Source: Erythrophleum ivorense
Taxonomy: Eukaryota > Streptophyta > Magnoliopsida > Fabales > Fabaceae
DNA length: 64,000 nucleotides
Direction of reading: 5' to 3'
Assembly (NCBI GenBank): GCA_026724425.1
Contig: JAIUCV010000654.1
Location: 124,001 to 188,000, forward strand
The notes under the pieces were generated by a model that was not told where the DNA came from, searched no databases, and saw nothing but the letters and a program-made list of their open reading frames with translations. Numbering within the stretch: the stretch's first letter is position 1; every line of letters begins with the position of its first letter. The position numbers and the translations under genes were made by a program. Below are positions 46,008-57,185 of this stretch, one piece after another.

Positions 46008-46242
46008 TATACTTTTATATTCTTGCCAAAAAAGAAAAGTAAAAATAAGAGAGCGAAGAAACTAGAAGGAAAGAGTAGTGAAGGAGCGTGAATGACTCGT
46101 GTAAAGACGTGGTTGGGTAACAAATGTCGAGAGCGTAGTCGGTGGACACGGAAGCAATTTACGGGCAAGGCAAGCCAAACGAGAGTCGTTGTTACTTAAT
46201 GCTCTCATTCATTCCTAAAAAATAAAAACTTAATAAAAATAA
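46008..46242. other. Spacer between the copia LTR and the MULE
   Basis: No gene or repeat recognised. Confidence 0.5.
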
Positions 46243-46244
46243 TA

Positions 46245-46296
46245 GGGGCAATAACCGGAATAACCTTTTATTATGCCTTAATGACCGGAATAACAT
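46245..46296 (+). repeat. MULE terminal inverted repeat, left
   Basis: Pairs with 56560-56613. Two GACCGGAATAAC/ACCGGAATAACC units lie inside each terminal repeat. Confidence 0.8.
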
Positions 46297-46424
46297 CAAG
46301 TTTTTTTTATTACTAGAAATACTTTCATACCTGTTTTACCCTCAATTCTTTGTATTCAAAAAACAGTATTTACGAAATTGCCATTAATGAAATCATCCGC
46401 TGAAAAAAAAAAATCTACCGCTCC

Positions 46425-47042
46425 AGTGTTGGTAGATTTATGAACCAATGGTAGATTAATTGTATGACACAGTAGATTTAGTTAGAAATGGTAGATTTAT
46501 ATTTTGAACGGTAGATTTTTGTAACGGACGGTAGACTTATTTTGTGATGACGTATTATCGAATAGTGGTAGAGTTATTTGGAAACGGTAGATTTATAAAC
46601 GGAACGATAGATATAAGTTTAAGTGGTGGTAGATTTAAGTATGTTTGGTAGACTTTTCTTACGAACGACAGATTTAATTATCGGGTGGTAGATTAATTGG
46701 TGGTGTTTCGTAGATTTATTTTGCTTGACGATAGATTTATAATTTTGTGGTAGATTTATTTTGAATGACGATAGACATGTAGTTATGGTAGATTTGTGGG
46801 TTAATGATGGTAGACAAATGTCGGTGCGGTAGATATATTTTGTTTGACGGTAGAGTTTTGTATTTGTGGTAGATATATTTGTAATGGTGGTAGATTAATT
46901 GCACATTTTCCTTCTTGAAAAACTGTTTTTCATATGTTAATGACGGTAGATTAATGGGTCGAATGGTAGAGTTTTTTCGCAAAATGTTGGAATGATAGAC
47001 TTATTAAGATGTTTAACACTGTTTTGCGGTAGATTTTTGTAG
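46425..47042 (+). repeat. Array of GGTAGATTTAT-type motifs, left subterminal
   Basis: About 27 copies of TGGTAGAYTTRTT variants at irregular spacing averaging about 23 bp, all in the same plus orientation. The intervening DNA is not conserved, so the motif rather than a longer unit is repeated. Confidence 0.85.
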
Positions 47043-47700
47043 ATGGTTTTAGGGTTTAGGGATTTAGGCTTTAGGGATTCGTAGTCTAATACTCTAATTG
47101 TTTGGCAACGAAACAAATTTCATTTTATCGTTTAGGGTTTAGTGTTTAAGGGTTTGAATACTCGCCTGTTGTTTAGGGTTTATTTTTTATTTAGGGTTTA
47201 TTTAGGGTATTGATTACTCTAAGCGTTGTAGTTATACGAAGTAGGGTTCAGGGTTTAGTAGTCTAATACTCTAATAGTTTGGCAACGAAACAAATTTCAC
47301 TTTAGCGTTTAGGATTAAGTGTTTAAGGTTTAAGGTTTGAATACTCTTATGTGGTTTTAGTACTCTTTCGCGACAAATTCCTTACGACACACGTAATAGA
47401 TTAACTATTTTCACTTCAGAGTTAACGGTTTAGGGTTTGAATACTCTTATGTAGGGTTGAGGGACTATGCGTTTCAATAGACGATATTATGTAGGGTTTC
47501 AATACTCTAAGCGTTGTTTATGGTTTATCCAACTCTTAAGCGTTTCAATAGACGATATTATGTAGGGTTTCAATACTCTAAGCGTTGTTTAACGGTTTAG
47601 GGTTTGAATACTCTCGAGTTAACGGTTTAGGGTTTGAATACTCGCCTGTTGTTTAGGGTTTATTTAGGGTATTGATTACTCTAAGCGTTGGAGCTATACG
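47043..47700 (+). repeat. Telobox-like TTTAGGGTTT cluster and 3' flank of the GRF gene
   Basis: Eight or more TTTAGGGTTT motifs (the reverse is AAACCCTAAA) are embedded in a partly tandem structure with GAATACTC and AAGCGTTGT. They are not a perfect telomeric array. Confidence 0.75.
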
Positions 47701-47883
47701 AAGACATAAGGCCAGTTAAAAAGTACATTGCATTAGAATACCAAAGGGTTTGGCATAAACACATAACACTTTTGAAATAAAAACCACATAGTTGTCTACA
47801 TAAAAGCCACATAGTTGTCTACATAAAAACCGAATAGTTGTCTTTAAGCAACGGTTACACATATAGGCGGCAAAGTTGTCTAC

Positions 47884-48357
47884 TTAGACAGCAAACGTTT
47901 TTGCAATTTCGGCCTTACAGGATTCACACCCGCAACTTTGAGACCTGACCGTGTCCCACAGCTGTGCAACCTCGTTTTTAGTTTTTTCAAGTTGATCACT
48001 GAGCTCACCAATCTTTTTTGCCTGCTCTGCATTCTGCTCCTTTAGCCTAACAACCTCCTCTCCAATAGCCGTATCCCACCTCTTCCGAACGTGAAAGAAG
48101 CTGTCATACTGCAAATACACCACATCATCACATCAATTCTAATGGTATTTTATATAAGCTTTAAAAACAATCTGCAATCATACCTTGTACATCTTGCAAG
48201 TGTAGTATTTCGTCCCCTCGATGATTTCTTCGTTCAATGCGTCACCACAAGGACACCATCGCATTATGCCATAGTCACCATCGGCCCACAGTTCAAGCAT
48301 CTGGATGTGCTTCCTCATTTTCTTCTCTTCAAAAACGTTAGGATCGTTGGGGTCCAT
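47884..48357 (-). CDS. MULE-encoded GRF-type zinc finger/coiled-coil protein, 132 aa, two exons
   Basis: Coding exons 48357-48184 and 48108-47884; the intron has GTATGATT and TTTGCAG, phase 0. The start MDPNDPNVFEEKK follows a probable 5' UTR acceptor (TTTTCGCAG). Residues about 28-60 hold the finger GIMRWCPCGDALNEE...KYYTCKMYK, matching the CxCG...YxC pattern of GRF fingers. Residues about 68-105 are a coiled coil (EEVVRLKEQNAEQAKKIGEL). The C-terminus has more Cys (SQSCGCESCK). GRF fingers are associated with nucleic-acid enzymes, but the role here is unknown. It lies between the left motif array and the divergent transposase gene, so it is a candidate accessory or DNA-binding factor of the element. 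Confidence 0.7.
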
Positions 48358-48399
48358 GTTTTCTGCGAAAATGTTTACAGTGGTAATCAAATGTAAACA

Positions 48400-49030
48400 A
48401 ATCTACCACACAATAAGGCTACCATCGAATATATAAATCTACTGCGAATTAAACAAATCTATCGTCTGTAAATAACTTCACATCTACTAAGGAATTCAAC
48501 ACCAACCAACAAATGACATCTACGAGAATCATATCTACAACGGAAAACACCGCAGATGACCGAAAATCACAGGAGAGCTCTTATATAGTCAACGAATGAA
48601 GTGGGCCGTCGATGCCGTCGAAGAAAGAGGTTATAACCTTCTTCTCTGTTTCAGATTATAGCATATGTGAAAGATCAATGCCGTCGATTTGAAGAAATAT
48701 ATGTTGAATCTTACCTTATTCCAAGGGCGATGTTGTAAGGTGAGACTCTCAGCTTTCTATGCCGTCGAAGTAAGAGGTGGTCGTCGGTCGTGAAGGATGA
48801 GTGAATTAGGTTTTGAAGGAGTAAATGAAGGCGCCGGTTTAAACCGGTTTAGGGTTTCAGACATCCGGTTTAAGAAGACCACCTCTTTCTTCGACGATTC
48901 GCCCATAATCGAAGTTGCGAAAATCTATTCGCCATCTTTCTTCCGGTTTAAAAACCAGTCATCCTCCTCCCCAATTAGGGCTGCCGTCTGCCATGGGAGC
49001 TCTGTCTTAGATCTATGTTAATATTGTTTA
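48400..49030. promoter_or_regulatory. Divergent promoter region of GRF gene and transposase
   Basis: The intergenic space between head-to-head genes. It carries several AAATCTACYA motifs (about 48400-48540), in minus orientation relative to the left array. Short frames here are not supported as genes. Confidence 0.45.
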
Positions 49031-49034
49031 TCGG

Positions 49035-51593
49035 ATGGAGCAGGTGATTGTGGTGTGTGGGACATGGAAATTACAACAAAATCAATGGTTTTTCATTGCA
49101 GACAAGTATAGAAGATCTACAACTGTTGGGGCTGATCTTCGAACCTCTTATGACGATTTCCAGCGCCTGGTATGTGAAGAGTTTGGGATCGATCAGCGGA
49201 TTTATGAGGTACAATTAAGCTACATGGTCACGAAAAGTGTTGTGGACACACCTCCTGTTTTCGTTAGTAATTCTTTACAATTCCGGTCATTTCTCCAACT
49301 ATTTACAAACCGTACGGCTCGTCTCTGTGTCGAGATCGTCAAGAAAACTCCATGTCATGAAGGTGTTCGAGATACAAGAGCAGAAGACTTATTAATTGAT
49401 AGCGACATTGACGAGGAAGAGGAGGAAGAGATGAGATTTGACTGCTGTGATGATCCGGACGGCGCAAGCTCTGGCGATGAAGAATACGGTACCACGAAAG
49501 GAAGATTCACAAAAGAAGAGGAGGAAATGTTTTATCTGCCACCGAAGAAAAGGGGAGAAGCTTCGACGCCTGAGTTTTTGCAGTTGGAACGTGGTTCAGT
49601 TGAATTGGCCGTCGGTCAACGTTATCCAACCAAAAAGGATTTGGAGCTCAGATTGAAGATGCTCTCAGTTGCCCTGAAGTTCGATTATAATGTCGGTTAC
49701 TCAACGCCTACATTATTGACAGTACATTGCTGGGTCGATGGGTGTACATGGCGAGTGAGGGCGGCTACTCTCGGGTCTGGTCCCGAGTTTTACATCAAGA
49801 GTTACGTCCAACAACACTCGTGTTCCATCACGGAGCGTTCGTGTCGTACTCGGCAAGCAAAACCTGACCTTCTCGGAAGGCTATTCAGCGAATTTGTAGG
49901 CTGTGTTGGCCCGACGGTTTTGCCTTGCCATGTCGCAGATGCTTTGAATAAACGATATGGAATTAAGGTGCATGTTATGATACACATTTAGACTTGATAT
50001 GATAGACTTCTAATCTTATTAGGATAGACTTGCAATAATGTTATAATAGACTTGTTATGATAGACTTGTTACGATAGACTTGTTATGGTAGACTTGTTAT
50101 GATAGACTTGTTATGATAGACTTGTTATGATAGAGTTGCTCTGATTGCAGATGGATTATTGGAAGGCCCATCGCACATTACGGTTTACGCGCCAACTGGT
50201 ATCCGGCAGTTCAGAGAGTGGATATGAAGATCTTCCCGCATACTTATACATGATAAGACGGGCAAATCCTGGGACACTCATTAAGCTTGAGGTGGATGAT
50301 GAAGACAGGTTTAAGTTCCTTTTCCTTGCTTTCGCTTCAAGCATACACGGCTTCCCATATATGCGTAAAGTTGTCGTTGTTGATGCCACATATTTGCAAG
50401 GAAAATATAAAGGAACACTTCTAACCGCCACAACCCAAGATGGAAATTTCAACATTTTTCCGATTGCATTTGGCGTTGTTGATACTGAGAATCATGAATC
50501 GTGGGAGTGGTTCTTCAGACAGCTAAACCATGTTATCCCAGACGACGAGGGTCTAGCCATAATTTCTGATAGACATAAATCGATCCGCAACGCAATAAAA
50601 GAGGTGTATCCGCTGGCATCCAGGGGGATTTGCACATACCATTTGCATAAGAATATTTTGCTCAAATTCCGAACACGAGAATGTTTCGGACTTGTGAAGA
50701 AGGCAGCGGCCGCATATAGACTTCTAGAGTTTAATTAGCTCTTTGCACAAATACAAGCTTTAGATCCGGCGCTTCATGCGTATTTAGTGAAGGCTGATGT
50801 TCGGTTATGGACCCGGGTGCATTTTCCTGGGAATAGGTACAACTTCACAACGAGCAACATAGCTGAGTCGTTAAATAGCGTGCTCTCTCCTTTCAGAGGT
50901 TCACCAATAGTCCATCTTCTCGACGTTGCGAGGTCGTTGTTAACAAGGTGGTTTTCTGCAAGGAGGAAAAATGCCACCCTAATGAAAACTACATTGACCA
51001 GAGGTGTAGAGAAGCTGCTAGAGGTAACATTATGTTCACTACTTACTGCGTATGTAACATTACCTGTGACATTTGATAAACAATAATATGTGACATTTGA
51101 TAAACAATAATATGTGACATTTGATAAACAGTCTCGTGTGGAAAATGCAAAGTTATGGACAGTGCAGGAGATTGATTGTGATCAATCGCAAGTGACATGT
51201 GGAGGGATATTGCATGTTGTCAATTTGACAGAGAAGAAATGCACATGTCGTCGGTTTGATTTGGATAAATTACCGTGTGTCCATGCGATTGCAGCCGCAG
51301 AGGCTGTAGGTATGTCACGGATCTCGCTCGCCCATACCTACTTCAGAAGAACTTCCTTGTACAATTCATATGCAAAAGCCGTTATGCCTAGAGATGTAGC
51401 CCTTCCGGTGCCAAAAAATGTGATAGCCAAAGTTTGCAAACCTCCGATCGTTCATCAACCGCCGGGAAGACCAAAGAAATCCAGAATGAAAAGTGCACTT
51501 GAGGTCGCTATGGAGAGTAAGCGTCCACGAAAAGAAAATACGTGTGGAAAATGTAAGAAGTCTGGCCATAATCGAGCTACATGCCGACCCTAG
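49035..51593 (+). pseudogene. MULE transposase (MURA-like), three exons, one nonsense codon
   Basis: Exons 49035-49967, 50151-51023 and 51132-51593, phase 0 (donors AAG/GTGCATG and GAG/GTAACATT; acceptors TTGCAG and AAACAG); 756 codons. Exon 1 has an acidic linker (DIDEEEEEEMRFD) and a MuDR-type N-terminal zinc-binding domain (RYPTKKDLELRLKM...LLTVHCWVDGCTWRVRA). The catalytic domain in exon 2 has VVVVDATYLQGKYKGTL and AIISDRHKSIRNAI with CTYHLHKN. Exon 3 has a SWIM finger (CTCRRFDLDKLPCVHAIAA) and a CCHC knuckle (CGKCKKSGHNRATC). TAG at 50736-50738 replaces an expected sense codon (EFN*LFAQI). Intron 1 contains a GATAGACTTGTTAT array. Otherwise intact. Confidence 0.88.
49968..50150 (+). repeat. 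Transposase intron 1 with TGATAGACTTGTTA tandem motifs
   Basis: Eight to nine copies of the element's motif (GATAGACTTGTTAT), tandem and in the plus orientation. Confidence 0.85.
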
Positions 51594-51839
51594 CTTTGTG
51601 TGATTCAATGTTAGCTTTGTATGATTCAATGTCTTTCAATAATTTGAACTATCGGTGTGTATGACAACTTAATTTTACGTATCTCAGTTACGAGAATTAT
51701 GTATTAACAATAATACTGATACTGTATTAGCAATAATACTGATACTGTATTAATAAGTGGAGTAATAATATGTAAACCCCAAAATATGCGATTGTAAACA
51801 ACAACTCTTTCGCAACAAGTCTAACGCAATAAGACTGCA

Positions 51840-52020
51840 AGTCCACCATAATACCCTAAACCCAAAAGAATGGTACATCAAGTCTACCATAATGGTACAA
51901 TAAGTCTACCAGAAAATCGTAACAACTCTACCATAATACCCTAAACCCAAAAGAATGGTACAACATGTCTACCATAAGTGTGCCATAACAAGTCTGCCAC
52001 AATAACAACTCTGCCACAAC
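51840..52020 (-). repeat. Motif array, 3' side of ULP1 gene
   Basis: Seven to nine AAGTCTACCATAA variants, the reverse complement of the left-array motif. Confidence 0.8.
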
Positions 52021-52026
52021 TTAAAT

Positions 52027-55000
52027 TTACTTGAGAGAGTCAGTCTGTAGTGGAAATCTATCGCCGTCGTTTGTTCCCCGAGGCAACGGGCACGATAACT
52101 GGATAGACTCATCAGGCGGCAACTCATCTAGTACCTCTGCTGCATATTTCACCCGCAAGGAACCAATAGTTGTATCGTTAAGCCCGTATGTACTATGTCC
52201 AAGTGCTAGACACTCGATAAACTTCAATGTGTAAACTCCACAGTCGCCTTCTTGGTGATTTTGCGGGAAACTTGTAACCTTGTAAAAGCTGTACGCTGCC
52301 TCGCTCATGTTCTTCCTCTTATCAGGTGGTGCCATGTGCTTGAACAACAAAGGAATCATCCTCATGTACGGTTTGCATTCCTCACGTAATATATCTTTCG
52401 AATACCGATGGCTGATGCAATCATATGCCTTCACCCTTTTTGTGATGAGATCAACTTCGACCGCTATCCAATGTACCCCCCGCACGTTGTGGACAATGTA
52501 CAACGTATCCACATCATCACCCCATTTTTTGTTGGTACAAGCGAACGTGGGGGCTGTGCCATTGAAGGTGTTTACGAACCCTTGACGAAACGTATAAGAC
52601 TTTTGCTTGCCGTTGAAGTCATTTTTATACTCACTACACCAAATACTTGTGAATGCAGGGTCAAGGAAAGCAATTCTGTCACTGTGATACGGAGAGGGGT
52701 TGGCTAACGACCGTTGTCGGAACATATCCATAACAGCAACCATGTGCTGCATCATAAATAATCAATACAGTTGTTAGGGGATCAAGTCATTAATCATTAA
52801 TTAATAATTAAGCATGTAATGATTTTACCGGATCACGCAGCCACCCAAATTGATCATTATTCTGTGGCCATAGTTGTCTAGGTGTCATCAGTTCAATATA
52901 GAACCGAACCAGTCTAAGGCTATCGTCCAACGGATTGTCACTGCAATTTAAAGTCAATTACGAGTTAATCTACTTTCAGTAATAAAGAGAAAAGTCCGAA
53001 AAATAACTTACAAGTCCCTCCGTACGAACGCCACTAACGCATCCAATTTTGCTTGGTCAACCTTTTCAAAAGGATTGTACACCGACGGAGAAGCTTTGAC
53101 ACCAGCGATAATCCTCTTCACCGCTGAGCTTCCAATGTAAGGGTCCACTTGATTAGGTGCCAAAGAGATGTGGCGTGAAATCTTCCCATAAAAATTATCT
53201 CCATTGATAAATTCGAGAAACTTGTCTAGTCCGCCATAACATGCGTCCTGCTCCTCGCTATCATCTTCATCATACAATTGTGGGATCACAAATTTGCTCC
53301 TCTGCCCTTCCGGTTCGGTAATATCCACAAAATCGATATCCTTCGGTCCATTCTGTATCTTCTTTTTTTTTGGATCAGCTGGTTCTTCCTTCACTTTCTT
53401 CACTTTAGCCGCAACAGTTCCCTTTACATTCGTGTTTCTAACAGCACGCTTGTATGTAACCCCTGCCTGTGACGTTGCCTCGTCTTGTAGTAACCAAGAC
53501 TGTGACAAATGTAATAACTGTTAGAAATCTGGGGGATGACCATGGTAATAAATCTATCGTACATCATCACTGGTATTTACTAAGTCTACCTCCACCACCA
53601 ACCAAGCGCAAAATAAGTTTACCATAACACGAAAAATAAGTCTACCATAATAAGTCTACCACAATGAGTTAGCTCAAATAAGTCTACCAAAAATAAGTCT
53701 ACCATGTATATGCCGACTACGAGAAATACGATAGGGTTGGGTCTTTCTAGGTACAATAAACCAATCATCGCAAAGCATACTGTTACACAAACCATATGTT
53801 TCACAAAGTACACCGTTTAACATCCAAACATCAACCATAACATTAGAGACTCTCAGAAAAAAAGAGCCCTACGTACCGGTTCTGGACTCCCGTCTTCTCC
53901 AGGTTTCGCTTGAATACCAACCCCGGCATTGGAGTTTACATCTGTCAAAGGCTCTGCCGGACCACCTTGTCTTGACCCCTCTATAGTAGACACCCTCTGA
54001 TCTATCGCATTTACTTTTTCCAGTACAGCTTTTAGCATTACAGCGAGCTCAGTGTGCCTACTCTCTTCCTCCTCTCTCGCCTTCGCTTTTCTCTTTGATT
54101 CTTTCTCTCGGTTAAGAACTTCTTGTAAACTTGTTTCATCATCAACAGACATTGAGGTTTCGGTTGGGTCATCGCTTCTCTCCTTCGTTCGTGTTGTCTT
54201 CTTCTTCGACCCATTGAAAACCTTCTTTCTACTTGGCTCTTCACTCGTAGTACTCTCCCTCTTGTTCGCTACATCAGATACCTTCTTTCGCCTTTGCTCT
54301 TCCTTCCTACTAATCTCCTTCTCCACATCAAAAACCTTCTTTCGTCGTTGCTCTTCCTCGTGGGCTCTTAGTTTCTTCGACGCCTTTGGGGGAGGCTTTT
54401 CAATAAAATCGTCGTCGCTTTCATCCACTTTGCTCTTCCTCTTCTTTCTGGCACCGTCGTCGATTTCCCAAAATGATTCATCCAAGCAACCGTCAAGAAT
54501 ATCGCGAATCATATTATCGAGCTTCTTGTCACAGTTTGGTTCTTCATCAGCCCATTTTGGATATATCTCGGCAAGAGGCATCTCCACTAAGTGTCTAACA
54601 CGAGCCTGCATCCACGAATCCAAATTTCACACAAGTCAGCTAGAGTGAAACCAAATTTTCTGATAAATCTATTGTCACATATATATATGTCTACCGTAAC
54701 TTCTTAAAATTACTCTAATAACTCTACAACTGTGTATATAGTAAAGAGAACATACCTTCTTATCGACGCTCTTTTGCTTATCCTCCTCCATAAGGGCCTC
54801 AAGATTGTATCTTATACGGGATGATCGCCACCGTAGTAGAGGGATTGGAGCATCCCGTCTGTTCCCAAACTTTTCTCCGATAATCTCAACAGCTTCATAT
54901 CCCCATATCAACAACGGATGCACAAATCCAGGGATTGTGTACGAAGGCCCGTCAAATTTTGCTATTTTAATCGATTGCACTAACTGCTGAAATGCAACCC

Positions 55001-55616
55001 GACCCCATGGATGGCTCTCAAACACATCTGGATTCAACACTCTTTTTGAAGCCTTGAAAGGGATTCTACAACTTCGAGCAAGGCCATATACTCCAACATG
55101 CAACACAAACAACAATGCCAGCTGTCTCTTCTGCTGATAATCCCACATACTACAAATTTCAAACGCCCTCACCAACTCATCCCAGCTAGGTCCTTCTCCG
55201 GCTTTGATGCCGGCAAGTTCCCAAAACTGAGTGTGGTCAATTGTCAACTCTACATCATCTCCAAACGGCTCACAGTTTAGCCGTGTAATGTCGCGGAACT
55301 CATGGAGGCTAAACCTAATAGGACGACCACCTATTAAAGACCATATCTCATAATTCCGCTCTATTGCCAACTGATTGGTTAGAAGATTATGGCATGTCTT
55401 TGCACACCATACGTAGCCTAATGTTGCAAGCTTCAGAATCACTCCCACTTGTGAATTATTCATCACGTCGTTGTAAACGGTTTCCCCAACGGCGCTTTGT
55501 AGCTCTCCAAAACCACTAAAGGCGCAATTGTGATGCATACTTCGGTTTTGCAAAGGAGATTTTCCGGATGGATACAATCTTGGTGGATATTCCTTTCTCG
55601 GCTTTGCAGATGCCAT
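52027..55616 (-). CDS. MULE-encoded ULP1-like cysteine protease with DUF1985 domain, 969 aa, five exons
   Basis: C48 proteases cut SUMO or related conjugates. Exons 55616-54756, 54605-53877, 53499-53012, 52940-52829 and 52746-52027 join in one open frame (sites GT/AG; the third intron is phase 2, the others phase 0). Exon 1 carries DUF1985 (WSLIGGRPIRFSLHEFRDIT...HPWGRVAFQQLV). Exon 2 is a Lys/Glu-rich, nuclear-type and coiled-coil linker. Exon 5 has the protease: LYIVHNVRGVHWIAVEVD (catalytic His), KAYDCI (Asp) and QEGDCGVYTLKFIE (Gln and Cys). The triad is intact. Introns and flanks hold the motif arrays. The target substrate is not known. Confidence 0.88.
53560..53720 (-). repeat. Motif array in ULP1 intron 2
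   Basis: Seven AAGTCTACCATAA-type motifs in an intron between open exons, minus orientation. None are seen within the neighbouring exons. Confidence 0.8.
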
Positions 55617-55629
55617 TCCTGCAAAATAT

Positions 55630-55960
55630 TATATTCCAATAAGTCTAACACCACCAACAAACAACTATACCACCTCGAAAATAAATCCATCGCAGACAAA
55701 CCTACGCTCGACAAGTCTACCATAACCATATAAATACCCTAAACCCTAATCACCACAACCAAGTCTACCATCAACAAGTCTACCATCACCAACAAAACAT
55801 ACAACCAAGTCTACCATGACCATAAAATACCCTAAACCCTCACCAACACAAACAAGTCTACCATAAACAAGTCTACCATCACCAACCAAACATACAAACA
55901 AATCTACCATTAACGTTTCGAATTATATCACAAACACATCTACAGCATGAACAAGTCTAC
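55630..55960 (-). repeat. Motif array, 5' of ULP1 gene
   Basis: About 13 AAGTCTACCATMA motifs, minus orientation, with interspersed CCCTAAACCC telobox-like sequences. Confidence 0.85.
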
Positions 55961-56559
55961 CATAACCGATTAAAAAACCACATTTACAAAATAAGGAATC
56001 AATAACACATCTTCTTCGACCATTACGAAATCCAGGGTTTACCGGCAGATTTGGAGCAGAAAATGAACGGCCACGCCGTTCTGGAAGCACCGCCGAACTA
56101 AATCGAAAAATCCTCTCGAGGAAGATAGGAGAAACCGCCGATTAAGAAGAAGTTTTGTTCCGAACGGAGAAGCAGAAGCAGAGACTGCGCGCCGGCGGAG
56201 AAGCAGAACGGAGAAGCAGAGACGGAGAAGCAGAACGGAGCGCCAAAAATAACGGAGAAAAGAAAAACGGAGAAGAACGGAGAAGAGAATAACTCGGGCC
56301 AGGAAGAATCGCCAAAGAAATCGCCAAAGAATCGCCGGGACGGTTGAATCGCCAAAGAATCGCCGGGAAGAAGAATCGCCGTCACCTTCTCGGTGATTTT
56401 AGGTTTTGTTTTTGTGGTTTTTTTGTCGGGAAGAAAGTGAAACGAAAGAGATGTGTTTTTTTTTTTTTTTTTTCAGAAACAAATGGCATTCATGTAAATA
56501 CAATGAACAGTGCAGAAGAAAATGACTTTTCACCCTTTTTTCCAACTTGAAACTCGACA
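55961..56559 (-). promoter_or_regulatory. Right subterminal region of the MULE
   Basis: A GAAGCAGAGACGGAG-type short repeat (about 56155-56300) and a CGCCAAAGAATCGCCGGGA repeat (about 56300-56370), then the terminal repeat. Upstream of the ULP1 gene. No coding sequence supported. Confidence 0.5.
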
Positions 56560-56613
56560 GAGAGTTATTCCGGTCATTACAGCACAATATAAGGTTATTC
56601 TAGTTATTTTCTC
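56560..56613 (-). repeat. MULE terminal inverted repeat, right
   Basis: Reverse complement similar to 46245-46296, with several mismatches. Confidence 0.8.
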
Positions 56614-57185
56614 TAAAAATAAATAAAAATATTTCAGTTACAGAGCCCACAATCACAATCGTGTTACGACTCGCGGAGGAGAAACCCAAAAAAAAAAAAA
56701 AAAAAAAAGTAAGCAGACAGAGACGCCTGCTTGATCGCCGGCGTGCTTTGTCACTCCGGCCGAGTCTTTCACGATTTTTTCTCGAGTACGTTTTTTCTCA
56801 TCTCCTCGCTTCTCTCTAATTATCGATGTATCGTGTATCTGCGTTTTTTTTTTTTTTTATTGTGTTCATTCAATTTAGATTCGTGTTTCACTTTCTCTTG
56901 TTTGATCGATTTTCTGCGGTTGTTTTCGTCTTTATCTCTCCGTTGATGTTTCGATGCGATTTTGAATGTATCGATGGTAATCATTTGATTGACTAATCTG
57001 CTCATAGATCGATGAATCATATTGACCTAAATCCAAATAGGTGTAGTTTTTAATTCCAGGGTGTTGAATTTTCTCTTTACATTCATCGATGTGATTATTG
57101 GGCTGAGTTTAACCTATTATATGGGTGGTCGATTCTTGATTGTTTGATTTGAATTGGAGAATTCTTAATTTTTTGGATAATTTTT
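56614..57185 (+). other. Spacer with a gene-leader-like stretch
   Basis: Contains GAGACGCCTGCTTGATCGCC and a GTACGTTT donor-like site about 56786. It may be the 5' end of a gene whose body is lost. No coding exon follows. Confidence 0.3.

Larger units (their letters stand above)
46243..56613. mobile_element. Autonomous-type MULE carrying a ULP1 protease gene (Kaonashi-like), 10.4 kb
   Basis: Terminal inverted repeats of about 50 bp: left AATAACCGGAATAACCTT (46250), right the reverse of AATAACTAGAATAACCTT (ending 56613). A candidate 9-bp TSD, TAAAAATAA, is at 46234-46242 and 56614-56622, though the sequence is AT-rich and so weak evidence. It encodes a MULE transposase, a DUF1985-C48 protease and a GRF-type protein. 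Transposons with this ULP1 gene are known in Arabidopsis as Kaonashi MULEs (from memory). The non-coding DNA is full of GGTAGAYTTRT-type motifs. Confidence 0.88.

Noticed and set aside
46425..47042. Possible CRISPR-like array (short repeats, unique spacers)
   Set aside because: Motif is short and degenerate, spacing is irregular, and the context is a plant transposon.
47043..47700. Interstitial telomere array
   Set aside because: TTTAGGG units are scattered single motifs, not tandem head-to-tail repeats.
56098..56385. Minus-strand frame rich in Phe/Ser
   Set aside because: Derived from GAAGCAGAGACGGAG-type repeats in the MULE subterminal region.
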